DNA of 61,087 nt from Saprospiraceae bacterium UBA6168 (GTDB lineage Bacteria > Bacteroidota > Bacteroidia > Chitinophagales > Saprospiraceae). Position 1 is the stretch's first letter. Every line of letters begins with the position of its first letter. The notes below the pieces were generated by a model, which saw only the letters and a list, made by a program, of their open reading frames with translations, did no database searches and had not been told where the DNA came from. The stretch spans positions 15,399 through 76,485 of the forward strand of contig DIUC01000053.1 in assembly GCA_002435785.1 (NCBI GenBank), written 5' to 3'. Below are positions 24,939-34,773 of the stretch, in pieces. The position numbers were made by a program, and so were the translations under genes.

Positions 24939-27900
24939 ATGACAACACCACGTTTACCCTTGCTGCTGCTATGCAGTTTTTTCTCCTTTTCCCTATTCGC
25001 ACAGCTCGACTTCAAACTCCAATTGATGCCCGATGGCACCAAATGGGGCATTTACGTGTCCCCACAGCCCGGAACCGTCCCCTCCTCCAATACCATTACT
25101 GGCTCGGGACAAATCACAATGGTCGCTCCGCTCAATTTTGCCATCGTGGACTTCAACCCCGTCAGTGGTTTTTGGCAGAGTAATGCTGTTATCAACGGGC
25201 CAACGGAAAACCCCACCAAGACCTACATCTCTTTCGGCCTCATGAACGACGTGCCGAAAATCGTTTACTCACCAACAACCCCCACCCTGCTGTTCACATT
25301 CAGGAAAGCAGCCAACTACTGCCCCGATGAGCTTTACCTCATCGAAAACACCGTGGATCCCTTCGACCAATTGCCCAACTCCGCCAACAGCAACCCCGGC
25401 AACGAAATCACGGTGATTGACTTTGGCACGACCCCACCCTCCATCTTTGAATATGGCACAAACATCGGCCTCTTTGCCTGGGACTGCCACGACTGTGACG
25501 GCGACGGCATACCGAACGCCCTTGAAGATACCAACGGTGACGGCCAATGGACGCCCGGTGTGGATGTCTCCGACCTCTGCAACGGTGCTGGCGGCTGCCT
25601 CGAAATCACGAGCGCACAACTGCGCTGCCAAAGCGGTGGCACTGCCTGTGGAAACAACCCCGCCGGACCGCTTTCCTTGGTCGTTGACATAACGGGCGGC
25701 CAAGCACCTTACACCGTAAAATACTCGGATGGCACCAATACCCACACCTTGCAGGACTACCAAAGTGGGACGCCATTCACGGTGCCTGCGGCAAACGGCG
25801 CTATCTACTCCTTGGTTGAAATAAAAGAAGCAGAAGGCTGCGTGGCCAATTCAGATGATTTTATGGGGGTGGTCAACGTCGTCCTAACGCCAGGCACCAT
25901 CCTCTTTGCGTCACAACCTGCCAACGCCACGATTTGCAACACGGCCAGCACCTCTTTTGAGGCATGTGTCACAGGAACCACCGGCAGCTACAACATCCGC
26001 TGGGAATCCTCCTCCAACCAAGGTGCCACTTGGCAAACCGTCAGCACCGCTTCGGGGGTTTTCTCCGAAAGCGCACTGAGCAACGGCTGCAAAACCTTGT
26101 ACGTCAACAACGCCAACGGCTTGAACGGCTACCTGTTCAGGGCCATTGCCGAAGGCACAAACATAACGACCATCACTTCCCAGGCCGCCACGCTCACGGT
26201 TCAAGGCCCGCTCACCGTGGCTTCCCACCCTCAAAACGTGAAGGTGTGCAGCGGTGAAACCGTTGTGTTCAACGCTGGCTTCGCAAACGGCGGCGGTGGA
26301 AACATCGAGTACACCTGGCAACTGAGCCACAACAACGGCGCTACTTGGTGGGACGCCATGCCCGCACCCGGCACTTCCGGCATAAACTCCAACCAACTGA
26401 CCATCCAAAACATCGAAGGCATTGCCAATGGCGACATCTACCGCTTGCAGGCAAGGGTCGGCAACTGCGGCTTCGTTTATACTCAAACCGCCCTGCTCAC
26501 CGTCGAGGGGCCACTCGAAGTGGAACAGCAGCCCGTCAGCGTGAAGGTCTGCAACGGCGAGACTGCCATATTCTCCGCTGCCATCGGCAACTTCGGGGGC
26601 GGCTCCATCCAGTACCAATGGGAACTGAGCCATGACAACGGCGGCTCATGGTCGGAAGTGGCCCCAAGCGCAATTTTCGCTGGCGCAAACACGCCAACAC
26701 TGACCCTCAACAGCACGACCAGCAGCCTCAATGCCGATATTTTCCGGCTGCGGGCAAAGGTTGGCAACTGCGACGCCGTCTATTCGCAGTCTGCCCAGCT
26801 CACCGTGGAAGGCCCCGTGAACATCCTCGCCGTGCTCAGCCCGGTGACGCTTTGCCGGGGCGAAGAAGCCTGCTTTGAGGTACAGGCCAGCCTTTCGGGC
26901 GGCGGCCAACTTAGCTACCAGTGGCAGGAGCGCCAAAACGGCAGCGCCACTTGGACCAACGTGCAGGGCACTACCTCGGCAAACTTTTGCCTCGCAAATA
27001 CCGATGGCCGCAATGGCAACTGCTACCGGGCACTCGTGCGCACGGAAAGCTGCGACCCCGTCACCACGGCGGAGGCTTGCCTCGTAGTGGAAGGAAGGGC
27101 CATTTTTGCGCAGCAACCCCAAAACACGACAATATGCAACGGCGAAGCCGCCACGCTCACGGCAGACGCTGCCATTGAAGCGGGCTATGCCGGACAATTG
27201 GCCTACCGCTGGCAAACCTCCGCCGACGGCGGGCAGAGCTGGCAGGACCTCAACAACGATTTCAATGTGGAAGGGGCATACGACGTACAGTTGACCATCA
27301 ACGATGCCGCTGCCATTGGCAACCTGTTGTACCGCCTCAGCGCCACGACGGGCATTTGCGAAGCGACCTACTCCGACGCCGTGGGCATAACGGTGGAAGG
27401 CCCCATCGAAATAGGCCAACAACCAGCCGACATGACCATTTGCGCAGGAGCGCCAGCCAACTTCACCGCTTCGGCGGAACTGTTGGGCAATGGCAACCTT
27501 CAGCTTCAGTGGCAAACCAGCACCAATGGAATTGATTGGACAAACATTGCCGTAGGCAACAACTACACCGGCACGCAATCGGAGAACCTGACGGTGCAGA
27601 ACGCCAATACTGGCCGCCTGTTCCGCCTGAGCGCCTCGACGGCCCATTGCGGAGCAACCAACACCGACCCGGCCACGCTGACGGTGGAGGCACCGATTGT
27701 TTTCACCGAACAACCTGCCAGTGCCACGGTCTGCCCCGACGATGCGGTATCCTTCAACATCGGGGTGAGCGGCGGCACTGGCCCGCTTTCGCTGCAATGG
27801 CAGTCCAGCACGGGCGGCCTTGTTTGGGCGAACATCGCACAAGGTGGCCTTTACGATGGCACGCAAACTTCCACGCTGACCATCGCTTCGGCGGCTGGCC

Positions 27901-28835
27901 TTGACGGCAAGCTGTTCCGCTTGGTGGCCGCTTCGCAAAACTGCTCGGAAACCTCGGCACCTGCCGTGTTGACCTTGGAGGCGGATGAGGTTTGCAACCC
28001 AACGCCAGAATACCGGGACTGCGTTTCGCTGGCTGTGAAAAAGCTCGACGGCAACATCGGATGGAGCGTGTGGGTAAAGGCGGACAGCAGCTTCACGGAG
28101 ACGCCCTACCAATTGCCGACAGGCGGAAAAGTGACCCTCGTGGCACCCGCTGGCTTTGCGATACAGGGACTGACCAGCTTCAACGGCGGCACTTGGAACC
28201 CGGGCAAAGTGTTCTTCAATCCACCGCAGGACCCCGGCAAGGTTTATGTCGAATTCAACCTGACGCCAAACCAAAACTTCCTGGAACTGACACCAGGCGG
28301 CGAACGGCTGCTGTTCAGCTTCTCCGTTATCGGTGGCTGCCCAAGCTCATTGGGACTGATGGACAGCATCGTGCCACAGGGCTTCTTCCCGAACGAGTTC
28401 ACGGGCTTCGGGTCTGGCCTCACTCGGGACGAAATCCCCTTCCACTTCTGTGGCAACTACGGAGAAAGCACTTGGCAGTGCCCTCCGACCTCGAACCTGA
28501 TGGCCCCAACGAGCGACGGCACGTTGCACAATGCGCAACAATTGAACCTTGACCCCAGCAAAAAAGCAACGGATGAAATCGGGTCGGCAAGGTATTTTGG
28601 CGTGGCACCGAACCCCGTTCGGGACGAGCTGAAGGTTTCTTTTGACGAAAATACCGTCGCTAAATCGGCATTGCTCCGACTGATGAACCTGCAAGGACAG
28701 GTGGTCTATCAGACGGTGGTGGAGGGTGAAGCCACCCATCGGATGAACCTCGGCAACACCATCCCCGGCACCTACTTCCTCACCCTCGAAGTGGATGGGA
28801 AGTTAGTACAGCGGGAGAAGATAATTGTGCAGTAA
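24939..28835 (+). CDS. Large T9SS protein: two copies of an unrecognised 'LMPDG' module flanking about eight Ig-like repeats
   Basis: 1298 residues. Signal peptide (1-21, ends SLFAQ). An N-terminal module (LDFKLQLMPDGTKWGIYV ... KTYISFGLMNDVPKIVY ... FDQLPNSANSNPGNEI) is followed by an acidic calcium-binding-like segment (DCDGDGIPNALEDTNGDGQ). About eight Ig-like repeats of ~95 residues follow (QPxxxxxCxGExxxF ... YxWQxSxxxGxxW ... LTVEGP), with regular cysteines. A second, diverged copy of the module lies near residues 1025-1185 and a type A sorting domain at the end (GVAPNPVRDELKVSF ... GTYFLTLE ... KIIVQ). It is probably a surface or matrix protein. The next gene carries three more modules, so the pair probably arose by duplication. 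Confidence 0.88.
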   Translation: MTTPRLPLLLLCSFFSFSLFAQLDFKLQLMPDGTKWGIYVSPQPGTVPSSNTITGSGQITMVAPLNFAIVDFNPVSGFWQSNAVINGPTENPTKTYISFGLMNDVPKIVYSPTTPTLLFTFRKAANYCPDELYLIENTVDPFDQLPNSANSNPGNEITVIDFGTTPPSIFEYGTNIGLFAWDCHDCDGDGIPNALEDTNGDGQWTPGVDVSDLCNGAGGCLEITSAQLRCQSGGTACGNNPAGPLSLVVDITGGQAPYTVKYSDGTNTHTLQDYQSGTPFTVPAANGAIYSLVEIKEAEGCVANSDDFMGVVNVVLTPGTILFASQPANATICNTASTSFEACVTGTTGSYNIRWESSSNQGATWQTVSTASGVFSESALSNGCKTLYVNNANGLNGYLFRAIAEGTNITTITSQAATLTVQGPLTVASHPQNVKVCSGETVVFNAGFANGGGGNIEYTWQLSHNNGATWWDAMPAPGTSGINSNQLTIQNIEGIANGDIYRLQARVGNCGFVYTQTALLTVEGPLEVEQQPVSVKVCNGETAIFSAAIGNFGGGSIQYQWELSHDNGGSWSEVAPSAIFAGANTPTLTLNSTTSSLNADIFRLRAKVGNCDAVYSQSAQLTVEGPVNILAVLSPVTLCRGEEACFEVQASLSGGGQLSYQWQERQNGSATWTNVQGTTSANFCLANTDGRNGNCYRALVRTESCDPVTTAEACLVVEGRAIFAQQPQNTTICNGEAATLTADAAIEAGYAGQLAYRWQTSADGGQSWQDLNNDFNVEGAYDVQLTINDAAAIGNLLYRLSATTGICEATYSDAVGITVEGPIEIGQQPADMTICAGAPANFTASAELLGNGNLQLQWQTSTNGIDWTNIAVGNNYTGTQSENLTVQNANTGRLFRLSASTAHCGATNTDPATLTVEAPIVFTEQPASATVCPDDAVSFNIGVSGGTGPLSLQWQSSTGGLVWANIAQGGLYDGTQTSTLTIASAAGLDGKLFRLVAASQNCSETSAPAVLTLEADEVCNPTPEYRDCVSLAVKKLDGNIGWSVWVKADSSFTETPYQLPTGGKVTLVAPAGFAIQGLTSFNGGTWNPGKVFFNPPQDPGKVYVEFNLTPNQNFLELTPGGERLLFSFSVIGGCPSSLGLMDSIVPQGFFPNEFTGFGSGLTRDEIPFHFCGNYGESTWQCPPTSNLMAPTSDGTLHNAQQLNLDPSKKATDEIGSARYFGVAPNPVRDELKVSFDENTVAKSALLRLMNLQGQVVYQTVVEGEATHRMNLGNTIPGTYFLTLEVDGKLVQREKIIVQ

Positions 28836-28840
28836 AAATA

Positions 28841-28909
28841 GTTCGGCAGTTTGACAGTTGGCAGTCAGGGGCTTGTTTCACAGTACTGACTGCCCGCTGC
28901 CGAACTGCC
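28841..28909. repeat. Self-complementary word array (GGCAGT type) after the Ig-repeat gene
   Basis: GTTCGGCAGTTTGACAGTTG-type words at 28841-28868 face CTGACTGCCCGCTGCCGAAC at 28886-28905. The array begins five bases after the stop codon. The same word family follows the next gene at 31031-31105. Confidence 0.72.
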
Positions 28910-28946
28910 ATCATTTTAAACCGCCCCTCTGCTAAACCTTTTCATC

Positions 28947-31029
28947 ATGAAAAACCCTATTACTTTATTTTGGCTCACGGTGTTGGGCCTTTTTCCCACC
29001 TTCCTTTTTTCACAACAAGCCTTGAAACTCAAGCTCCAGCTCCTGCCGGATGGTGAGACTTGGGGGGTGTATGTGAAACCAGATGATTCGATTTCGCCAA
29101 GCAACTTTACCATCACTGGTACTGCGCAAGTGACGGTGGTGATGCCGAAGGATTATGCTTGGACGGGGCTGCAAAGCGTCAGCGGTACTTGGATGTCAAA
29201 TGCCTCTTATCATGGCCCCGTGGAAAATCCAACAAGGAGTTATATATCATTTGGGCTACTGCACGACCTCCCACAAATCAAATATGTCGCTGGGCAGGAA
29301 ACACTGCTTTTCAAATTCAAGCGAACGACTGCCTGCCCAGACAGCATTTACCTTATCAACAATGCCACAGACCCTTTTAACCAGTTGCCCAACTCGGTTT
29401 ATAGCAATCCCGGCAATGAACTTTCCGTCTTCGACCCAAATGGCGCTCAGCTTTACCAATACGCTCAAAACTACGCCCCATCCGCATGGAGCTGCCACGA
29501 CAACGATGGCGATGGGATTCTCAATGCCTTCGAGGATTCCAACGGGAATGGGGTATATGACCTGGGGGTGGATGCGTCTGACCTGAACACCCCAGATTTC
29601 ACAAGCTCGGCTGGCGGCATCAAGTTGAAGCTGCAACTCATGCCGGATGGAAATAGCTGGGGGGTTTACGCAAAACCAGAAGACGGGTTTTCACCAAGTG
29701 CCAATACCATCACGGGTACGGCACAAGTGACGGTGGTAATGCCCAAGAACTATGGCTGGTTTGCGCTCCAAAGTGTCAGCGGGAACTGGGCTGTTAGTAG
29801 CGTTTTGAATGGTCCCCAGGCTAACCCATACAAAAGCTATATTTCCTTCGGGCTACAAAATGACTTGCCACATATCAAATATGTCGCTGGGCAAGAAACA
29901 CTGCTGTTTACCTTCAAAAAAGCGGGTTGTCCTGTCAATATATCCTTGGTTGACTGCGGTCTTGACCCATTGTGCAATTCGCCGATAGGCAATAATGTTT
30001 CCAATGATTTGAGCGTAATTGACATGGGGAATCCAGGCTTTCCATTGTACTTTTACACAGGCAACTACGCCCCAGCCGCTTGGGACTGCCACGACAATGA
30101 CGGCGACGGCGTCCTGAACGCCCACGAAGACACTAACGGCAACGGGGTTTATGACCCCGGCGTGGATGCGTCTGACCTGAACGCACCAAACCCCGACCTT
30201 GGCACTGGCTGCGTAAAACTCAAGCTCCAACTCCTCCCCGACTCCTCCGGCTGGGCCGTGATGGCAAAGCCATTTGGTGGGTATATGCCTTCGGGAAACG
30301 CCGTGGCCACCAGTGGCCGGGTGACCATTGTCGCCCCTGTCAACATGCCGCTCAATGGCCTCCAGTTTATAAATGGGCAATGGCTTTTGTCCAGCACGTT
30401 ATACCCCTACGCCAATCCCAACCTCAAATACTGGACCTTCAAGCTGTCAGCCAACGCCACCAACCTTACCCTGAGCGCCACAGGGGAGACCACGCTGTTT
30501 AAGTTTAATAAATTGGGCGACTGCCCCGACTTTCTCTACCTCATGGAAACCAATGTGCCTACGGGTTTGGAGCCAAACGACCTGAGCGGCTCCGACCCGA
30601 ACAGCTTCACTTCCAGCGGCTTTGAATACTGCGGCGTCTATGCCCGAAAAGCTTGGCGCTGCGCCCGTCGCCACCGACCCCGGCGGCACCATCATCATCG
30701 TCACTGGCCCGGACAGCCTTGACGCTCCGCAAACCGCTATCACCGACCGTGACAACGATTTTCCCGAAAGCGCTGCCATCGGCAGCAATGGGTTCACCGC
30801 CTCTCCGAACCCGGCGGGGGACTTCGTGAACATCGTCCTCACGGGGCATTTGGCCGAAGGCCGAAACACCCTCACCCTCTGGGACTTGCAGGGCCGAAAG
30901 CACCACGAAATCGTATTGGGAAATGCGGCCACGAAGCTCGATTTGAGCGGCTTGCCCGCTGGCGCCTATTTGGTTTCGCTGGCGCAAAATGGGCGGGTGG
31001 TCGAAAGGAAAAAACTCGTCAAAAATTAA
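28947..31029 (+). CDS. T9SS protein with three 'LMPDG' modules, interrupted by a frameshift near 30660
   Basis: The first frame (28947-30722) gives a signal peptide and three ~190-residue modules (KLKLQLLPDGETWGVYVKP ... ISFGLLHDLPQIKYVAGQET ... NPGNELSVFD), the first two followed by acidic EF-hand-like segments (DNDGDGILNAFEDSNGNG). It then ends in a basic, arginine/histidine-rich nonsense tail. The natural continuation is in the next frame: APVATDPGG, a short linker, then a type A sorting domain (ASPNPAGDFVNIVL ... GAYLVSLAQNG ... KKLVKN) to 31029. The homologous spot in the upstream gene (CGNYGESTWQCPP) supports one original protein of about 693 residues. It is either a sequencing or assembly error or a real lesion that would prevent T9SS export. 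Confidence 0.82.
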
Positions 31030-31030
31030 A

Positions 31031-31105
31031 GTTCGTCAGTTCAACAGTTGGCAGTCATTTAGGTGCACCCACGGCACTGACTGCCAACTGCCAACTGTCG
31101 AACTG
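31031..31105. repeat. Self-complementary word array (GGCAGT type) after the frameshifted gene
   Basis: GTTCGTCAGTTCAACAGTTG-type words (31031-31057) face TGACTGCCAACTGCCAACTG words (31078-31105). It begins right after the TAA and lies in the convergent gap with the amidase gene. Confidence 0.72.
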
Positions 31106-31125
31106 CCCACTAAACTGGCTGCCCA

Positions 31126-32124
31126 CTAAACAATCCCGTTCTTCTCAATCTCCAGAATCGCCTCCACGTGCGCATCGGCGATTTTCTGGCGGACGCTGTC
31201 CTTCATCAGTTCCTTCACTTCCAATTTATTGTTGAAAAAACCATTCTCGGTCAGGATGGCGGGCATGGTCGTTTTTTCCAGCACATAGAGGGGCTTCTCG
31301 GCGGTGGATTTCAGGTTGCGGTTCCTGAATCCCGTCTTCAAAATCAAGTGCTTTTGGAACACGGCGGCCAGCTTCTTGCCCCTTGTGCTGTTTTGGGCAT
31401 ACCAAGTTTCGATGCCCTTGATGTTGTCCGTGGTCCATTGGTTTTCGTTGGCGGCAGGGCCAGCGTTTGAATGGACGGAAACATAAATCTTCGTCAAGTC
31501 AGTCCTGTGCTTGTTCGCCCGGTCCACCCTTTCCGGCAGGAAGCTGCCCACCTCGTTGAAGTCCGGCACCACGTCGAAATATTTCACGCCGTGTTTTTTC
31601 AATTGTTTGATGATTCTCTCCACCACATCCCGGTTGAATTCGTACTCGAAGAAGCGGGTCGTGCCGTCGTCGAAGAGTGGCGAGCGCTTGCCTGCTTGCA
31701 ATTTGCCATGCCCATTGTCGAGGCACCACACGAAGCGTGGCGTATTGGCCGGCGTTGTGGGGGTGCTTGGGGTGGTCGGAGTAGAAGGTGTGGTTGGCGT
31801 AGTAGTTCCGCCGCCGGTTGGAGGTGTGGTTGGCGTTGTGGGAGTAGTTGGTGTGGAAGGCCCAGGAGTGGTAGTGCCAGGCTCCACACTGTCTATTGCG
31901 TCGTCCTTATCGTTATCTGCAAATGGGCCGGGCGCATCGGGAATCACCGAAATCACGGTCACGGTATTTACGGTATCTTTTGGCACATCGGAGCTGTCCT
32001 CGACCTCGCCGGGTTGGCGGTCGTTTTTGGTAGTTGGACGAGGGGCTGGCGCAGGGGCTGGTTCTGTTTTTTTACCAAAAAGGGAAGAAAAAAAGTCAGA
32101 AATAGCTTTGAAGAAATTTTTCAT
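31126..32124 (-). CDS. N-acetylmuramoyl-L-alanine amidase (Amidase_3) with Thr/Pro-rich linker
   Basis: 332 residues. The catalytic domain (about 130-330) has the zinc ligands H139 (DNGHG), a glutamate in FFEYEFN (E160 or E162) and H218 (SVHSNA), and the catalytic glutamate E293 (LTENGFF). It would cleave the lactyl amide between MurNAc and L-Ala of peptidoglycan. Between a short N-terminal segment (FFKAISDFFSSLFGKK) and the enzyme lies a low-complexity linker of TPTTPTT repeats (84-129). The N-terminus is amphipathic rather than a classic signal peptide, so how it reaches the periplasm is unclear. Confidence 0.9.
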   Translation of the reverse strand: MKNFFKAISDFFSSLFGKKTEPAPAPAPRPTTKNDRQPGEVEDSSDVPKDTVNTVTVISVIPDAPGPFADNDKDDAIDSVEPGTTTPGPSTPTTPTTPTTPPTGGGTTTPTTPSTPTTPSTPTTPANTPRFVWCLDNGHGKLQAGKRSPLFDDGTTRFFEYEFNRDVVERIIKQLKKHGVKYFDVVPDFNEVGSFLPERVDRANKHRTDLTKIYVSVHSNAGPAANENQWTTDNIKGIETWYAQNSTRGKKLAAVFQKHLILKTGFRNRNLKSTAEKPLYVLEKTTMPAILTENGFFNNKLEVKELMKDSVRQKIADAHVEAILEIEKNGIV

Positions 32125-32152
32125 GATTGAATGGTTTGTTTATCGGTGGATG

Positions 32153-32253
32153 GCAATTGGTGGAAGGTAATTGGTCACTTGAGACCCCAAAGCTAACCCT
32201 CCACACCCAATTTCCCAATTTCTAATGGCCCAATTTCCCAATTTCCCAATCAC
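32153..32253. repeat. Self-complementary word array (CAATTTCCC type)
   Basis: AATTGGTGGAAGGTAATTGG at 32155-32174 faces several CCCAATTTCCCAATTT words at 32206-32250. The right end overlaps the stop codon of the PLP lyase gene (32250-32252). The pairing is looser than at other sites. Confidence 0.6.
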
Positions 32254-33449
32254 CCCCTCCCCATCGCCTGCGCCAAATCGCCGATGATGTCGTCCACATG
32301 CTCAATGCCCACCGACAAGCGCACAAGGCCGTCGGTGATGCCATTGGCGAGGCGGGTTTCCTTCGGGATGTTGAGGTGCGACATGCTGGCCGGGTGCAGG
32401 ATGAGCGTGTCCACGTCGCCGAGGGTAGGTGCCAACGTGCAGAACCGGATGCGGTTCATAAACCGGATGCCCGCCTCCAAGCCTCCCGCCAGTTCAAAGC
32501 TCAACATTCCGCCGAAAGCCCTCATTTGTCGCTTCGCAATGGCATGGTCGGGGTGCGAGGGCAGCCCACAGTAGTTTACCCGCTCCACCTGCTTGTCATC
32601 CTGTAAGTACCCGGCGATGCGCAGGGCATTGTCGCAGTGGCGGTCCATGCGCACGGCGAGGGTCTTCAGGCCGTTGTGTACCAGCCATGCCTCCCAAGGG
32701 GAGCAGTTGGTGCCCGCCAGCTTCATGGCTTGCCAAATGCTGCCGCCCATGCGCATCTGCGAAGTATGGGTGGTGATGAGCGCCCCGGCGATGGAGTTGC
32801 CGTGGCCATTGAGGAACTTGGTGGTGCTGTGCACGATGAAGTCCACGCCAAGCCGCAGCGGCTGTTGGAGATAGGGCGTGGCGAAGGTATTGTCCACGGC
32901 ACTCAACCTTCCGTGCCGCTTCGCAATGCTGGCCAATGCCTCGATGTCTACGCAAGCAAGGGTCGGGTTGGCGGGGGTCTCGAAGTAGAGCAGCTTGATG
33001 TGCGGGTCGTTTTTCACCAAGTCCTCCACTTGGTCGAGGTCATGCAGGTCGGTAAGGATGGTCTGGATGCCAAGCGGCTGGAATATCTTCACAAAAAGCT
33101 CTGTCGTGCCTCCATAAAGGTTGCCCTGCGTGAGGATTTTGTCGCCAGACTTCAGCAAGCCCATCACCATCGTGGCCACGGCGGCCTGACCGCTGGAGAA
33201 CAGCAGCCCGGCTGCCTCCAAGTCCGTTCCGGCGGCTTCGAGGGCGGCGATTTTGGCGGCCACTGCTTCCACAGTGGGGTTGCCGTAGCGGCTGTACCCA
33301 TGCCCTTCTTTCTGGTTAGAAAAAATGGCGATGCCCTCGTCAATGTTCTCGAACGCAAACGACGAGGTAGCGTACAAAGGCAACACGTGGGGCTTAGTGG
33401 TGCGGGGGTCGTGGGGTTCTTGGGCACAAATGGATTCGATATGCGGCAT
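32250..33449 (-). CDS. PLP-dependent trans-sulfuration enzyme, probably methionine gamma-lyase or cystathionine gamma-synthase type
   Basis: 399 residues from the ATG at 33449. It belongs to the Cys/Met metabolism PLP family: YSRYGNPT near residue 52, FETPANPT for cofactor and substrate contacts, and the Schiff-base lysine K211 in HSTTKFLNGHGN. The exact reaction (gamma-elimination of methionine, or cystathionine synthesis/lysis) cannot be decided by eye. The open frame continues to 33527, but the predicted promoter (33525-33551) covers that start and the extra residues come from a repeat array, so the internal ATG is favoured. Confidence 0.9.
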   Translation of the reverse strand: MPHIESICAQEPHDPRTTKPHVLPLYATSSFAFENIDEGIAIFSNQKEGHGYSRYGNPTVEAVAAKIAALEAAGTDLEAAGLLFSSGQAAVATMVMGLLKSGDKILTQGNLYGGTTELFVKIFQPLGIQTILTDLHDLDQVEDLVKNDPHIKLLYFETPANPTLACVDIEALASIAKRHGRLSAVDNTFATPYLQQPLRLGVDFIVHSTTKFLNGHGNSIAGALITTHTSQMRMGGSIWQAMKLAGTNCSPWEAWLVHNGLKTLAVRMDRHCDNALRIAGYLQDDKQVERVNYCGLPSHPDHAIAKRQMRAFGGMLSFELAGGLEAGIRFMNRIRFCTLAPTLGDVDTLILHPASMSHLNIPKETRLANGITDGLVRLSVGIEHVDDIIGDLAQAMGRG

Positions 33450-33490
33450 TAGATTTTGGATTGCGCCTGCCTGTTCGGCAGACAGGGATT

Positions 33491-33699
33491 TCGGATTGCG
33501 GATTAAGGACGGTGCAAATTTGCGCAAGCTTACCCAATTTCAAGCTACAAATGAAAAACAACTGCGATAGTTGGCCAAAACTTGCGTTATTTTGCCTCCC
33601 TTTTTGAAAAAAAACACAAAGGAATAATACCGGAGAATGGATTGGTTGGCCAAGTACCCAAAATTGTCCTCATAGCACGGGACTCAATCCGCAATCCGA
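33491..33699. repeat. Inverted GGATTGCGG words on both sides of a divergent promoter region
   Basis: TCGGATTGCGGATT at 33491-33504 is repeated as its exact reverse complement at 33686-33699. They lie in the leader of the PLP lyase gene and just before the rluD-like start. A CTGCCTGTTCGGCAGACAGG hairpin sits next to the left copy (about 33468-33485). Confidence 0.65.
33525..33551 (-). promoter_or_regulatory. Probable promoter of the PLP lyase gene
   Basis: On the minus strand TTTG (33551-33548) is followed after 15 bases by TAAGCTTG (33532-33525), one mismatch from TAnnTTTG. The transcript would carry a leader of about 70 bases that contains the GGATTGCGG words. Confidence 0.5.
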
Positions 33700-33714
33700 C
33701 AATCCTGAATCAAC

Positions 33715-34773
33715 ATGCGAGGAGTACCCGATAGATTGATACTTAGCGACGAGTTTTACGAAACCCACACCTACGTGGCAGACAAGGGCCAGGGCGCCAT
33801 GCGGCTCGACAAGTTCTTGTCCGACCGGATTTTCCAGATTTCGAGGAGCCGGGTGCAGAACGCCATCAAGGCCGGGCTGGTGAAGGTGAACGGTGACGAG
33901 GAGAAGGCCAACTACAAAATCCGCCCGAACGACGTGGTGGAACTGCTGATGCCCAAGCCCCTCGAAGACTCCGTGAAGGTGCTGCCCGACAAGATTCCAC
34001 TCAACATCGTTTACGAGGACGACGACCTGCTGGTGCTGAACAAGCCCGCTGGCATGGTGGTGCACCCCGGCGTCGGCGTTTATCGCAAGACCCTCGTGAA
34101 TGCCCTTGCCTACTACTTCCAGGACCTGCCCGTGATGGAGGGCAACCCCGAAAACCGCCCCGGCCTCGTGCACCGCATTGACAAGGATACCTCCGGCTTG
34201 ATGGTGGTGGCCAAGTCGGAGTTTGCCATGTTCTCGCTGGCCAAGCAGTTCCACGACCATACCATCCACCGCCGCTACCATGCCATTATCTGGGGCGAAA
34301 TGGAGGAGGAGGAAGGCACCATCGAAAACTGGCTCGGCAGGCACCAGCGCTTCCGCAAGAAAATGACCGTGGTGGAGGATGGCGAGGGCAAATTGGCCAT
34401 CACGCACTGGAAAGTGCTGGAACGCCTCTACTACGTCAGCTACATGGAGCTGCACCTCGAAACGGGCCGCACCCACCAAATCCGGGTGCACATGTCGCAC
34501 CTCGGCCACCCGCTTTTCAACGACGAGCGATACGGCGGCAACCGCATCATGAAGGGCACGGTGTTCAGCAAATACAAGTCGTTTGTGGACAATTGCTTCG
34601 AGATACTGCCCCGGCAGGCGCTCCATGCCAAGGAAATTGGCTTCGTTCATCCCCGCACCGGGAAGCACATGAAGTTCGACTCCGAGCTGCCCATGCCGAT
34701 GCAAGACTGCCTCGCCCGCTGGCGCACGTATGTGACGGATAGGAAGCAGAAGCTGACATTAGACCAAGAGTGA
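33715..34773 (+). CDS. RluA/RluD family 23S rRNA pseudouridine synthase
   Basis: 352 residues. An N-terminal S4 RNA-binding domain (MRLDKFLSDRIFQISRSRVQ ... AGLVKVNG, about 29-80) is followed by the catalytic domain with HRIDKDTSGLMVVAK, in which D156 is the catalytic aspartate, and GRTHQIRVHMSHLGHPLFND. RluD makes pseudouridines in helix 69 of 23S rRNA; the S4-containing form fits RluD best. It diverges from the PLP lyase. The stop codon is overlapped by the repeat array at 34770-34884. Confidence 0.93.
   Translation: MRGVPDRLILSDEFYETHTYVADKGQGAMRLDKFLSDRIFQISRSRVQNAIKAGLVKVNGDEEKANYKIRPNDVVELLMPKPLEDSVKVLPDKIPLNIVYEDDDLLVLNKPAGMVVHPGVGVYRKTLVNALAYYFQDLPVMEGNPENRPGLVHRIDKDTSGLMVVAKSEFAMFSLAKQFHDHTIHRRYHAIIWGEMEEEEGTIENWLGRHQRFRKKMTVVEDGEGKLAITHWKVLERLYYVSYMELHLETGRTHQIRVHMSHLGHPLFNDERYGGNRIMKGTVFSKYKSFVDNCFEILPRQALHAKEIGFVHPRTGKHMKFDSELPMPMQDCLARWRTYVTDRKQKLTLDQE

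Noticed and set aside
26646..28274. 542-residue minus-strand frame inside the Ig-repeat gene
   Set aside because: It is an antisense shadow created by biased codon use; no signal or domain, and the plus frame is clearly real.
30622..31029. Separate short gene carrying only a T9SS sorting domain
   Set aside because: It has no signal peptide of its own and fits as the missing end of the upstream frame, so a frameshift is the simpler reading.
33670..34704. 344-residue minus-strand frame opposite the RluD-type gene
   Set aside because: It is antisense to a complete, motif-verified pseudouridine synthase.
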